From NCBI GenBank assembly GCA_963732925.1, contig CAVTBJ010000005.1:62001-126000 (forward strand): a stretch of DNA of 64,000 nt, written 5' to 3'. Positions 25,709-36,900 of this stretch are shown here, piece by piece (within the stretch, counting starts at the first letter, position 1; each line of letters starts with the position of its first letter). Made by a program: the position numbers and the translations under genes. Origin of the DNA: DASZRZ01 sp963732925. GTDB taxonomy: Bacteria > Acidobacteriota > Terriglobia > Terriglobales > Acidobacteriaceae. Below the pieces are notes generated by a model. It was not told the DNA's origin. It did no database searches and saw only the letters and a list, made by a program, of their open reading frames with translations.

Positions 25709-27664
25709 CTACGGCGCGAAGGCCAGCAGAACATTGCCGGGCATTCCTCCTTGAAAGCCAAGGTAGCCGGAGCCGACGAACACCATTCCATTCACGACGA
25801 TGGGCCCGCCGGCACCGATGGTCCCCCCGTGCGCAGCTATGCCGTTTACCGTGTCGAACGCCTTGTTGGTGTCAAATTCCCAGAGAGTACGGCCATCGAA
25901 TGACTGCAGGGCCTTCAATCGGCCGTCCATCCCCGCAGCAAACAGTACTCCAGGCATGAGCGTGACAGCGGCCGAGACACCTGGGTGGCGATACATATCA
26001 GGAGCAGCGTTCCATGGTGTCCACCATTTTTCGACGCCGCTACCCAGATCCAAGGCGATCACTCCGCCGCTCTGCAATCCCCAATACAGATCGTGCCCAT
26101 CAATGGCGCCACCCATGACAGTGTCGCCCAGGCCTCCTTGGATCCAGCGGGCCACTGGATTCTTCCAAAGGAGCTTTCCAGTTTTAGGGTCAAAGGCATA
26201 GACCATGCCCTGCTTTTCGGCGGCAATCAAAATGTCGCGCCCGTCCGGCAGGGTAGCCAAACTGGGAGCGGCGGCAAAGTCCCAGTCGGGACCCAGGTTC
26301 GCCGGACAGTTTTCCTGGGGATAGGCCCCTCTGCCCGGGGGTCCGCCGGGGCCTCCCCGGCCAGCAGCCGGGCCCTGATGAGTGGAGAGCGGGCCCGCAG
26401 GAGTCGACGCAGGGGGCGGGGTCATTGGCGTCCTTGTGCCAGAAATCGGACCCGTCTCGGGAATCCTTTGCACACAACCTTCATGCCAGATGTCCCCATG
26501 CATGCCCTGGAAAGACCACAGCAGCTTGCCGCTGTCCATGTCGAATGCCATCACGGAGTCGGTCGTGTTGACTGCCGGTTCGGTGAACTGGTTTCCGGTT
26601 CCCACGTAGACAGCACGCGTCTTTGGATCGACGACGGGGGAACTCCACACGCCCGCGCCCGAAGGTCCCATCACATCCAGGCCAAGCGAATTCTTCCTGA
26701 GAACCTTGGGAGTCTCTGTGATGGTATAGCTCTTCCAGATCTGCTGGCCATCTTCGGCGTTCAGAGCCACCACCATGCCCCGGAAGGTACAGCAGACATG
26801 ATTGGCGCTACCCGACTCGGGTTCCTCAAGTGAGGCTACCGGAACGTAGAGGCGTCCATCGTAAAACTTCGGAGTCATGGTGATGCGCACCAGCGGATCG
26901 GGGATGGCAAACTTCCAGATCTGCTCGCCGGTGGAAGCATCGATTGCGTAGACTCTGCCCTGGATATCGCCAAAAAATGCCGCGAACTTGCTCGGCGCCG
27001 CTTTCAAGGGAGCAATGACAACGCCGCTGCGAACCGCCGATTGCGGCTTAAACGACCAATGTACACAGCCCGTTTCGGCATCGAGGGAATAGAGGTAGCC
27101 GGCGTTGGAACTGACAAACACATTGCCATCTACGACAGTTTCGGCGTACATCGCGGTGGCATTGGGAAATCCGAAGGCCCACTTCAGCTTCAGGCGGCTC
27201 ACCTGCCCGGCGGATAAATTCGCTCCTTCACGCGATTGAAAACGGCTGTTCGAATTATCGACCCCCCACCCATTCCATGCCGGCCCGTTCAGGTCGTGAA
27301 TAGGCGAATTCACAGAACAACGATTCGGCATATTCTTGGCGGCGCCGACCTCTCTTGTATCGATCTTCCGCCCACCCAGGTATTCCGAGATCTCCCGCCT
27401 CTCCTGGTCCGTAAGCTTGGCCGCCATTGGCTTCATCACGCCATTGGTGATCACCTCATACACTTGTTCTGGCGTCATCTGCTTCAGTGTTTCAGGCGAA
27501 GGCGCGTTTGCTACGTTGGGATTTCCATGGCAATTAGCGCAATTATTATTAAACAAGTGCGTTCCGGTGGACTCCGACTGGCGCTGCCCCATGGCACAGG
27601 TCACAGCCAAAGTTAGAAGACCCAAGATGACCGACGTCCAACGTAAGATTTTCATAGCCCTCAT
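25709..27664 (-). CDS. Periplasmic PQQ beta-propeller dehydrogenase with N-terminal cytochrome c (polyvinyl-alcohol-dehydrogenase-like)
   Basis: 651 residues from the ATG at 27664, supported by AGGAGC eight bases upstream. The signal peptide (about 1-27) is followed by a cytochrome c domain with CANCH at about residues 42-46. An eight-blade PQQ propeller then runs to the C-terminus. Characteristic stretches are NGWGVDNSNSRFQ, which is typical of the polyvinyl alcohol dehydrogenase group, and blade repeats such as DGNVFVSSNAGYLYSLDAETG. A Pro/Gly-rich insert (about 445-475) is unusual. It should oxidise an alcohol in the periplasm and pass electrons to its own heme. The actual substrate is unknown. 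Confidence 0.85.
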   Translation of the reverse strand: MRAMKILRWTSVILGLLTLAVTCAMGQRQSESTGTHLFNNNCANCHGNPNVANAPSPETLKQMTPEQVYEVITNGVMKPMAAKLTDQERREISEYLGGRKIDTREVGAAKNMPNRCSVNSPIHDLNGPAWNGWGVDNSNSRFQSREGANLSAGQVSRLKLKWAFGFPNATAMYAETVVDGNVFVSSNAGYLYSLDAETGCVHWSFKPQSAVRSGVVIAPLKAAPSKFAAFFGDIQGRVYAIDASTGEQIWKFAIPDPLVRITMTPKFYDGRLYVPVASLEEPESGSANHVCCTFRGMVVALNAEDGQQIWKSYTITETPKVLRKNSLGLDVMGPSGAGVWSSPVVDPKTRAVYVGTGNQFTEPAVNTTDSVMAFDMDSGKLLWSFQGMHGDIWHEGCVQRIPETGPISGTRTPMTPPPASTPAGPLSTHQGPAAGRGGPGGPPGRGAYPQENCPANLGPDWDFAAAPSLATLPDGRDILIAAEKQGMVYAFDPKTGKLLWKNPVARWIQGGLGDTVMGGAIDGHDLYWGLQSGGVIALDLGSGVEKWWTPWNAAPDMYRHPGVSAAVTLMPGVLFAAGMDGRLKALQSFDGRTLWEFDTNKAFDTVNGIAAHGGTIGAGGPIVVNGMVFVGSGYLGFQGGMPGNVLLAFAP

Positions 27665-27777
27665 TCTTCTGCTCCTATCGCCGCTATTTCGCCGGCCAGT
27701 GCCTGCAGAAACAAACTCATTCGCTTCCCAGCGGGAACTCGTAAATCCACCACACCCAGAGACTGCTCTTGTTGATT

Positions 27778-28992
27778 TCAAACTGCGCACTTCTCCAGCA
27801 CTTCCTCCAGACTCAAAGCAGTGTCCGATTGGCTGCCGCGAGCCAGTGCCGGGGCAATTGCCAGCGCTTCCTTGTGATTCTCAAACCACACCAAAAAGGA
27901 AGACTCCGAAGCGCCACTCAGGCGCATGAGATTGATCCAGGTGTAGTAGGCGCCCATATCGGCATCCACCAGCGCACCCTGAGCGTCCAGCACCGGCGGC
28001 TTGGTGCTCCCTGCAAGGGCCTGATCCATGGATAGAGCCGTCATCCGAGGAGCGAACCGCGCCAGCAAGGTGAGAGGCTGGGCACGGCGCAACAATTCCC
28101 GCGCCGACCACTGCACGAAGGTTGTGCTGAAGAACTGTGTTCCCGAGCCTTCCGACAGCACCGCGACCTTAAAATGATCGGGGACCGCGTTCTCCCCCGA
28201 GGCTTGCAGGCCAAAATCTTCGGGGCCCAGCCTGGCCAGTCCATTGCGCCGCGCTTCGGTCCCCTGACCTTGCAGCAACTGCCCGCGCATGGTGGCCACC
28301 ACCCTGACGCGCAGCGGCTCGATCTCCCGATAAGAAAGCACCTGCACTGCACCAGAGGGAACCGACGAGTAAGGGGCGTCTCCGTCCACGTACCAGTGAG
28401 CAAAGGCCGCCGGATGCTCGCGTGCCCGCGCCGCAACGTGGTCGACCAGGATGCGGAGACCATTCTCCGGATTCACCCTACTGAAATACGTGCCGTGTGC
28501 GCGCAGCTTACGAAACAGGCGGTAGGTGTTTTCGCTCACTCCCTGTCCGAGCACAACCAGTGCCAGCCGGGGAATCGCAGGGGCCGGAGGAGGAACGGCC
28601 GCGTGAACCATATTCAGAAGCTCTACGGCAGCGGTCCGGAAATCGGCAACCTGATTAGTCGTCCAGAGCTGCGCAGAAAGCTGCTCGGAAAATTCGATCG
28701 GCGAGTTGATCCAGTCGATGTGCTCTATTTCGGGGGACAACCGCAAGACCGCAAATCGCCGCATCACTTCCTGCAGGCGCTCCGGCGATAACCCGCCGAG
28801 ATAACTGAACTGCGCATCCACCTCCTGGCGCTCGGGAGGAAACTTCCAGTCGTAGGCGATTACCTGCTGCAGCAGTAAGGGCACGAAACTCAAAGGCAAC
28901 TGCCGCAACAGTTCGATGCCACGAACCGCCACCTGCCGGCCCAAGGGCGGATAGCTTGCGAAATTTTCGGGCTTGAGCTGTGCCGGTTGCAT
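27778..28992 (-). CDS. Conserved-looking protein of unknown function, partner of the phosphatase-like gene
   Basis: 404 residues, no signal peptide or TM helix. I recognise no domain. It is mixed alpha/beta, with a central segment (about 140-200) that reads like a Rossmann or glycosyltransferase-like core (RLALVVLGQGVSENTYRLF, then GLRILVDHVAARARE). It starts six bases after the stop of the Tat-exported phosphatase-like gene, so the two are co-transcribed. Despite that, it would stay in the cytoplasm, so a maturation or regulatory role is conceivable. No function is claimed. Confidence 0.65.
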   Translation of the reverse strand: MQPAQLKPENFASYPPLGRQVAVRGIELLRQLPLSFVPLLLQQVIAYDWKFPPERQEVDAQFSYLGGLSPERLQEVMRRFAVLRLSPEIEHIDWINSPIEFSEQLSAQLWTTNQVADFRTAAVELLNMVHAAVPPPAPAIPRLALVVLGQGVSENTYRLFRKLRAHGTYFSRVNPENGLRILVDHVAARAREHPAAFAHWYVDGDAPYSSVPSGAVQVLSYREIEPLRVRVVATMRGQLLQGQGTEARRNGLARLGPEDFGLQASGENAVPDHFKVAVLSEGSGTQFFSTTFVQWSARELLRRAQPLTLLARFAPRMTALSMDQALAGSTKPPVLDAQGALVDADMGAYYTWINLMRLSGASESSFLVWFENHKEALAIAPALARGSQSDTALSLEEVLEKCAV

Positions 28993-28998
28993 AACGAA

Positions 28999-30144
28999 TT
29001 ACAGACCTTCGATCGGTTTGCCCTGCGCAAAGCGCGGTGAAAATCCAAAATAGGACCCCAGCGTCGGCACAAGATCCATGGAATCGATCGGCCGGTCCAC
29101 CAGGACGTTCTCCCGAACTCCGGGTCCGATCACCAGCATCCAGGTTGTCCTTGAGCGGGCGTCGCCCGTGCGGTGATGCTGAAAGCCGTTGCCCCCGGTC
29201 TCCTCGTCAGAATCGCGGCCAAAATCGGGAAGAATAAACATTGTGGTCTTGCCCGCATACTCGGGCTCACTCTGGATCATGCTCCAGAGTTCCGAGCACA
29301 GACGGTCCGTGCGCCGGATTCCGTCTATATAGAGAGAGAACGTACCGGCATGTGCGACGTCAATGTCATGCAAAGTGATCCACAGCAGACTTGGCGCGAA
29401 CTGTTTCATAAGCCTGTGGGCGACAAAGACGGAAAGTTCATCGGGACTCTGTGCGTTACGCGCGCCGGCAAGGAAATCACCTACCGAGAGCTTCAGGACG
29501 CTGGCAATACTCGCCAGTTCCCCTTCAGCGTTTCCGCCATTGGGCGTATAAAGAGGTGACTCGTAGTTGTCATGCAGCAGCGACTCGTAACTGCCATGCG
29601 CTCCCGCCGGCAAAGCCGCCGCCAAGAGCCGCTTAGGGAGAATGACGCTGGCTCCCAGTCCCGGACCGTATCCCGGGTGCCGGCTTTCTCCGATGCGCTG
29701 AAAGCCGATGCTGGGAGCTACCACCCACGCGTCCGTGAGCGGCCGCTGCAAGTCCTTGCGGTAATACTCAAAGATGGTGGGATTCTGCGGCGGCGCAGCA
29801 ACGAAGTTATTGATGGTCTCGTAGACGCCGGTGGCAAGGCTTGCATTGGCGACGTAGTGCCCAAGGATTCCGCGATTTACTACACGGGTGAAGAAGGTTG
29901 CCTGGGGAAGCAGCTCAGAAAGTAGATGGGGAATATTCTCCCGCCCATCGGGCATGAAGGTCTCATCGTCGCGCGCCCCTCCGCCGAAGGTAACCACGAC
30001 CGCCTTTTTCGCTTTAGGTAACTGGGCCGCGTGCAGTGGCGTTCGCGCCAACGCCGACCCGACGCAGGCACCGGTAGCGGCGCGCAGGAATTCCCGCCGG
30101 CTCCAGGAAAGTGCTGCCGACATTTCACGAGAGACCCGAGTCAT
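28999..30144 (-). CDS. Tat-exported alkaline-phosphatase-superfamily-like protein (DUF1501/sulfatase-like)
   Basis: 381 residues. The twin-arginine motif (SRREFLRAATGA, about residues 15-26) marks folded export. The body resembles the alkaline phosphatase superfamily: a first strand with a metal-site region (VVVTFGGGARDDETF), LLWITLHDIDVAHAG, MFILPDFGRDSDE and SMDLVPTLGSYFGF. The usual nucleophile Ser/Thr after the first strand is not obvious, so catalysis is uncertain. The neighbouring genes are PQQ dehydrogenases on both sides and the 404-residue partner six bases downstream. A second in-frame ATG lies seven codons in. Confidence 0.7.
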   Translation of the reverse strand: MTRVSREMSAALSWSRREFLRAATGACVGSALARTPLHAAQLPKAKKAVVVTFGGGARDDETFMPDGRENIPHLLSELLPQATFFTRVVNRGILGHYVANASLATGVYETINNFVAAPPQNPTIFEYYRKDLQRPLTDAWVVAPSIGFQRIGESRHPGYGPGLGASVILPKRLLAAALPAGAHGSYESLLHDNYESPLYTPNGGNAEGELASIASVLKLSVGDFLAGARNAQSPDELSVFVAHRLMKQFAPSLLWITLHDIDVAHAGTFSLYIDGIRRTDRLCSELWSMIQSEPEYAGKTTMFILPDFGRDSDEETGGNGFQHHRTGDARSRTTWMLVIGPGVRENVLVDRPIDSMDLVPTLGSYFGFSPRFAQGKPIEGL

Positions 30145-30204
30145 GACCTGAAATTACATTCCCGTCTTGCAGCTCGCGGCGGATCACCGCCAGCCACAAT
30201 CTAC

Positions 30205-31875
30205 TTAGTTGTGCTGCGCCATTTGGCTGGGTTCATCTTCGCGCAGTCCAAAGACAAACAATGAGTTGCCAGCGCTTACCGCAACATACTGTTTGCCATT
30301 CACCGAATATGTCATCGGTCCGTTTTGCACTGGACCGCCCAGTTGAATTTTCCATAGCAACGATCCATCCCTGGCGTTCAGCGCAAAAAAGTACCCTTCC
30401 CTGCCGCCGGTGAATAGAACGTCCGACGCGGTGGTAAGAATACCCGCGTCAGTCAAATCCGTTTGCTTGTATTGCCACTTCCAGGTTCCAGTCTGGGGAT
30501 CAAAGGCGCGAACCGTGCCATAGTTCTCTGCTTCCGTGCGCACATTCGGCTGCTGCTGAGCTCGCATTCCGGCGCCCACCATCGGGCTGGAATAGGCCGA
30601 TCGCAGCCTGCCTGCGCGGTAGCCTTGACCTGCCACGTAGGTCTGGTCAGCTTCCGCGAAAATCGTGGACGTGTTCTCCCAGACATTGACATAGAACAAT
30701 CCCGTGCGCGGACTGTAAGACGGATTGAACCAGTTGGTAGCGCCCTGATTTCCGGGATAAATCTGAACACCTTCGCGGCTGGGCATAGCGTCGGCGGCAC
30801 GAATGGGACGCCCCTTCTCATTGAAGCCAGCATTCCAATTCTGTTTGGCAATGGGAGTGGCCCGAAGAAACTCACCAGTATTTCGGTCCAGCACGTAGAA
30901 GAATCCGTTGCGATTGGCCCACAACATAACCTTCCGCGGCTTGCCATTCCAGCGGATATCCGCCAATACGGGTATCTGAACAGAGTCCCAATCGAATTCA
31001 TCGTGCGGCGTGAACTGGTAATACCACTTCAGCGTCCCGCTGTCGGCATCGAGAGCTACCACTGAGCATGTGTAGAGATTGTCACCAGGACGGGATTCCC
31101 CGTTGTAGTCGGGGCCCGCGTTACCCACGCCCCAGAATGTCAGGTTGGTACTCGGATCGTAAGATCCTGTAAGCCAGACCGAGCCGCCGCCCGTCTGCCA
31201 GCCGCCGCCCCAGGTCTCATTGCCCGGCTGTCCCGGCCCCGGCACGGTATCGAAGCGCCACGCCTGGTTGCCAGTTTGTACGTCGTAGGCCGCGACAAAG
31301 CCGCGAATTCCGTACTCACCTCCGGCCGCTCCTATGATCACCTTGTCGTGAATCACCAGGGGCGCCAGGGTCATGGAATATCCATCCGACGCCTTGGCTA
31401 CGGTGCGGTCCCAAATCGGATGTCCCCCACGAGCATCGATGGCGATCAGATGCGCATCCACCGTCGCCAGGAAAAGCGTATCTCCCTCGATCGCCAGACC
31501 GCGGGTGATGCGTCCGCAGCAGAACTTTGCTTCCATGTCGGGAGTGTAACGGTAGATCCAGAACATCTTCCCCGTTATGGCATCCAGCGCAAGAACGTCA
31601 TCGCCCTGAGTGGTATACATGATGCCATCCACCACCAGCGGCGTCGCCTGGTAGTAGTCCAGCCACCTGGCCTGGAATACCCACTTCAGCTCCAGATTTT
31701 TCACATTCGCTGGCGTGATCTGCCCCAGCTTGCTGTAGCGCTGGCTCATATAACTTCCCGAATACGTCAGCCAGTTCTGCGGTTCGCGCTCGGCATTCTG
31801 AATGCGTTCCGCAGAAACCTGTGCCAGCAGCGAACCAGCAAGCACGACCAGGGCGATCAGCACACGGGACTTCAT
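30205..31875 (-). CDS. PQQ-dependent alcohol dehydrogenase, methanol/ethanol (XoxF/ExaF) type
   Basis: 556 residues with a signal peptide (about 1-22) and the eight-bladed quinoprotein fold. Diagnostic features are the adjacent cysteine pair near the PQQ site (FCCGRITRG), the catalytic region PHDEFDWDSVQ, and blade motifs such as SGTLKWYYQFTPHD and DAGILTTASDVLFTGG. The Asp two residues after the catalytic Asp (D-W-D) is the extra ligand typical of lanthanide-dependent members; calcium enzymes have Ala or Ser there. It should oxidise short alcohols or aldehydes in the periplasm. It has no cytochrome domain, so a separate electron acceptor is required. Confidence 0.88.
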   Translation of the reverse strand: MKSRVLIALVVLAGSLLAQVSAERIQNAEREPQNWLTYSGSYMSQRYSKLGQITPANVKNLELKWVFQARWLDYYQATPLVVDGIMYTTQGDDVLALDAITGKMFWIYRYTPDMEAKFCCGRITRGLAIEGDTLFLATVDAHLIAIDARGGHPIWDRTVAKASDGYSMTLAPLVIHDKVIIGAAGGEYGIRGFVAAYDVQTGNQAWRFDTVPGPGQPGNETWGGGWQTGGGSVWLTGSYDPSTNLTFWGVGNAGPDYNGESRPGDNLYTCSVVALDADSGTLKWYYQFTPHDEFDWDSVQIPVLADIRWNGKPRKVMLWANRNGFFYVLDRNTGEFLRATPIAKQNWNAGFNEKGRPIRAADAMPSREGVQIYPGNQGATNWFNPSYSPRTGLFYVNVWENTSTIFAEADQTYVAGQGYRAGRLRSAYSSPMVGAGMRAQQQPNVRTEAENYGTVRAFDPQTGTWKWQYKQTDLTDAGILTTASDVLFTGGREGYFFALNARDGSLLWKIQLGGPVQNGPMTYSVNGKQYVAVSAGNSLFVFGLREDEPSQMAQHN

Positions 31876-32004
31876 TGCGCAGTCACTCCTTTCAGCGAGC
31901 GCTGGGAAGTAGCATCCGCGAAAAGTGAGTGGTTTCCTGTTTTCATAGGCCAGTGAATCGGATCGAAGAAAACCTGCTCTTCCAGACGAAAAGGCCCGAC
32001 TTTA

Positions 32005-33793
32005 TCATGGCAGCTGCCAGACCCATAACACGGACGTCGGGATAGGCCGCATGTACTCGGCCGACGCTCTGCCTGCGCCGCCACCCACAAGGCCCGGGTT
32101 GCCGACGATCATTGCGACATACTGCTTGCCATCTACCATATAGGTGATCGGAAAAGCAGCCGGAATGTCCTGGACGCGTGTCTGCCACAGCACCTTTCCG
32201 TCACGATCATCATAGGCACGGACGTACCTATCAGCAGAAGCCGAGAAGAGCAGGCCACCCGCCGTCGTGAGCTTGGCAGACGACTGCATGACCCTGGACG
32301 GGATGTCCATCTGAAAACTCGCCGGTACTGACGTCAAGCGCGAGCATCCGATCGGGGATCTCGCCGCGCTTGCCGGTGCAGACGTCATTAATCGAGATGT
32401 AATAACGGTCCGTAGAGGGGCTGTACGACCCTGCCAGGAAGTTCCGGGCACCATTATTGCTCGGACAACGCTTGATGCCTTCCGGTGGTCCGGGCGGGAG
32501 CAGCGTCTTGACGCCTGTCTTCGGATCGAACGTGAAAATGTTTTGCGCCCCGGGATCAGTTGCGTACAGGAACTCGCCGGTTGCGGCATCTAGCACTTCG
32601 ATGACCCCTGGCTTGCCCGCAGTCATTACCACTTTGCGCTTGCTGCCACGCCACTCGATCGGGACGATGACCCGTTCGAACGCATAGTCCTGGTCGAAAG
32701 TATCGTTCGGCAGATGCTGGTAATACCAGACCAGCTTGCCGGTATCCGGGTTTATCGCCAGCGTCGAATTGACGTAGAGGCTATCCCCGTGATGGCCACC
32801 GCCGGTAGGGTTGTAGGTGCCGCGCTGGACGGACGACCAGGGAAATGGAGACCCGGTACCGACAAACAGGAGATTTAATTCGGAATCGTAGCTCGGCGGC
32901 GTCCAAACGGATGCTCCCCACCGCTTATCTGCGGGCAGATCGTTCCAAGTATCGCCGCCAGGCTCATCAGGCTGTGCGATCGTATTGAATCGCCAGAGCT
33001 GCTTGCCTGTTTCCAGATCGTATGCGCTGATGAAGCAACCGACTGCCCTAGGTGCGCCGCCAGGAGCACAGCCGCTGGCGCCCATGATGACCTTCCCGTG
33101 AACGACCAGCGGACCGCCGTTGTAGACGCGACTATTGGCGGGATCATCGGTTGCCACATCCCACAACACGGCACCCGTCTTCATATCGAGCGCGACGATG
33201 TGCATGTCCGTGGTTGGAAAAATGAGCTTGTTGCCTCCAATAGCAAGAGACTTTTTAGTCCTATAAAACGTCGTGCGGATGAAGTTGTCGGGTAATTTGT
33301 GAGTGTACTCCCAGAGCAAATTACCATTTCTGGCATCGAGCGCCTGAACCGTCTCGCCGTAGTTCCACACGTACATAATGCCGTCGTGCACGAGGGGGGT
33401 GAACTCCATGAAACCGTTCGACATGCCCCAGGTCCAGGCCACTGCGAGGTTCTTCACGTTCTCGCGATTAATCTGTGAGAGCGGGCTGCTGCCCCAGCTG
33501 TTGTAGGTGCGCCGCCACATCAGCCAGTCATTCGGAGAGGGATTGCGCAACATCTCATCGGTTACCGGAGTGAGCTGTTCGAGTGGGGCCCGAATTGCCT
33601 CCAATCGTTTCTCTGCGACGGAGTCCATCCCTCGCCCGCGCGGGGTTATTTCCGGAGGATTAGGAACGCCTATAGGTATTCCGGGGTATCCCTGCGAGTG
33701 GGCCGCCGGTTCGAGCATTATCCAGGCCCCGCCACCGAGAAAAAACAAAACAACGAGGCCTACAACCCGGCCAGCCGACTTGAGCATATACAT
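32005..33793 (-). pseudogene. PQQ-dependent dehydrogenase, frameshifted by one base
   Basis: About 597 residues if the frame is restored. The start is the ATG at 33793 (GGGAG seven bases upstream), followed by a TM/signal segment (about 5-24). Typical blade stretches include NSWGSSPLSQINRENVKNL and GKLVWYYQHLPNDTFDQD. The catalytic Asp is again followed by Asp at +2 (FDQD). A one-base insertion in a T run at about 32310 throws the frame off and gives a stop at 32231. The other frame continues with TTAGGLLFSASADRYVRAYD to the TGA at 32005. It is either a recent frameshift or an assembly error. It is the third propeller enzyme of the block. Confidence 0.8.
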
Positions 33794-33916
33794 CAACAAT
33801 CTCCCTTAGAGCGCCTGGTTCGCGGAAAACGGCCCCGCATATTGACGCAACCGAAATGCCCCGGCAATCTTGTCAGAATGCCGGGGCAAAGCACCATGAG
33901 AGCTTGCCAACGCGCT

Positions 33917-36900
33917 AGAAGTAGTACTTCAAAGCAAGCTGGATCTGTCTCTCATCGTTTTGGCCGTTACGCATGGAGGTAATGCGGCCAAAGTTATCGT
34001 TGTTAAAGGATCGAACTCCAGGCGGAGGCTGTACGCCGGCGTCTCCGCCGGTGAAGCCAGGAGCACTAAAGTTCGGAGTATTGGTAAGTTAAAGATCTCA
34101 GCTCGGAATTCGAACCTTTGCGATTCCTTCACCGGGAATTCCTTGAACATCGAAAGGTCAGCCCTTCTGTAGTACGGTCCACGGACCTGCGCTGGCCAGC
34201 CGCCCAAGGGCGACAGGTCTGTCTGGCCGAGAGTGGTCGCGACCGGGGGATTGGTGAATGCAGCCGGGTTCCACCACTGATTGAACGTACGGTTCTTGGG
34301 ATACAGCGGCTGGCCGGTCTGAATCGCATTGCATCCCGACCCGCTGGTTGTGGAAATCGTACACGGAATCGTAACCGGGTAACCACTGCTTGCAATGAAC
34401 ACCAGGTTTCCACGCCAGCCGCCAACAAGCTGATTCACAAACCCAGACGCGTTGCCAAGCAACTGCTTGCCGCGCCCGAATGGCAGAGCGAAGCTGGCAC
34501 TTGCGGAGATCGAGTGCGGAGCATCGGTGCTGCACAAGCGATTGTCCGGACCAAGCAGCCAGATATTCCGCCCGGAGCCACCTATATCAGCGGCGGTGAA
34601 AATCTCCCGGGTCTGCTGTAAGGCACTTTGAGAAAGTGTAATTCGCTCGAGCCGAAAAACTTCCGGTAAAGCGCCTGTCATAGGTCAACTGCAGACTGTC
34701 GTAGTGGCCGTTGGCTCCGTTCCCCGACTCATTTGCGCTGCTAAAGCTTTTGAATTGCCGGAACGAAGTGGAACTGGTTCCCGGAGGGGCAATCACGCGG
34801 GCACTGTTGTAGTTGTAGCGTCAAAAACGCCTGTCGGGTGATGTTGCCAACATAGCCGGCCGAGACCGTCTGGTTCGTCGACAACTGCCTCTGCACCGTA
34901 AGGTTGTACTGTGCAGTGCGCGGCGCGCGCCAGGGATTTGAATATCCGCTCAGGCCCGTGTTGAGGGGGTTGTAGGTTGTTGGATCCTGCGCCCCAACTG
35001 CGTCGACCCCGCCGTTAAAGGTTGCCGTAGTTCCGTTCGAAAACACAACCGGTTCCCCAGGAGAGAGATTGGTCAGCGAGACGTTGTACTCATAGGGATA
35101 CGTCCGGAATTGCCAAAGGATATTGCTGCGGTAACTGGTCTGGTAGAACAGACCGCCACCCACACGCATCACCCACTTCGGGGTCGGGTTGTAGGCAATG
35201 CCTATCCGGGGTGCAAACATGCGTCTGCGGAGTCGTGGACCAGATTGTTGCTCTTGAGCGCATCCCTTGGTCGATCCCATTCGATGCAAGCTGCGCCTTG
35301 AAGGCCGGCGAGGTTGGAGTGTTGCACCCGTCCTTTGCGAACCACAAGGTCGGAGTTGGCGACACCAGGAAATTACTACCGCGCCCATCGGGGGCATCCG
35401 AGTTGCGAAGGTAATCGTACCGGAGTCCCAGCGTCAGGGTCAGTTTGGGGGTGGTTTTCCACGTGTCCTCGACGAAGCCCGACCAAATCTGCCAGATCGC
35501 TTTCGGGATCGTTTTAAGTCCAGGATCCTTGGTGACAAAGACCTGGTCTGGTCCACCAACGAAGTCCGCCCGGCAGGGAGCCGTGGCGGTTCCTCCAATG
35601 GCGGTATAGCCGCACGGCGATGCAAACTGCGCGGTATAGGGGTTTGCAATCGGGTCAATCAGAACCTGCGCAACTCCCGTATTGCCGCCGCTTGTATTCG
35701 GCATGTCCGTGAACGTGCCAGCATACCGGTATTCTCCAGAAGGCGATTGCGGCTGATAGAAGTCGGCATACGGCCGCTGCCACTGCGCGCCCACCTTCAA
35801 GCTATGAGCCCCCATCAGCCTGGTAATGAGCGCGCTGAACTGGGGCGTGGCGTTCCTGGTATAGGTCGGAACCCAGGAGGAAGGGCCGAAGTTCCCCAGT
35901 CCGGTGACGACAAAGCGTGGAATGCCACCGAAACCTGGATTGGCAGTATAGGGAACGAAGCCAAATTCGGTAGGGGTGATGTAGTCAGCCCCATTATTAC
36001 GGGTGCGTTGCAAGTCCATCACGCTGTAGCCAAAGCGGATTTCGCTCACGGTCGTTGGTGACCAGATGCGCGTCCAGCTGGCCACTTCGCTGTGGACCTG
36101 AATCGCGGTTGGACTGTCGTTAAAGGAAGTGCCGTCCAGAGGGCCAGGCCAAAGAGACTTGACTTGGTTGAAGTTGCTGCCCTTGCTGAAGCGGAAGAAC
36201 ATGGTGTCTTTCGCACCAAGATACTGGTCGACACGGAAATCGCCCTGATGGTTCCAATAGATACCTAACGGCGAGGAGGTGTAGTTCTGAATGATCCCCG
36301 CGGTTTGGGGTCCCGGGAACTGCTGGAAAAGCTTGAGTGCATCGGCATTGATTCGGTTCGCCGGAATGCGGTTGAGGCATGGATTGGGACTGCTGGCGGA
36401 GGCCAGCGGCGTGCAGCGTGGGATCAATGGGATCGCGCACCCAGGCCGACCCGTGCCAGTCACGGTCTTCCCGTAACCGGATCCACGGTCCCACCTTGGA
36501 CAAGCCGGGTGGTCGCAGGATCAAAGATGGTACCGACGCGCATAAATCCGTCCCAGGCGGTCGGTATTCGTCCCCCCCTGCGTGAGCAATTCAGAGAAGT
36601 TGGTGAAATTGCTCTGTTGCATGAGAGTAGTGGGAGTGGTCAGCTGATAGGTCTGCGCTTCCCGCTGCGTCATGCCTTCGTAATCAAGGAAAAAGAAGGT
36701 CTTGTTTTCTGAACGGTTTAGCAGCGGTACAGGACCTCCGAACGTGCCGCCGAACTGGTTGCGGATGAACTTTCCCTTCGGCTGACCCGCAAAGTTATTG
36801 AAGAAATAGTTCGCGTCCAAGGCTGAGTTGCGGTGGAACTCAAACAGCCCGCCATGGTACTTCTCGGTTCCCGACTTGATGGTCGCATTGATGACGGCTC

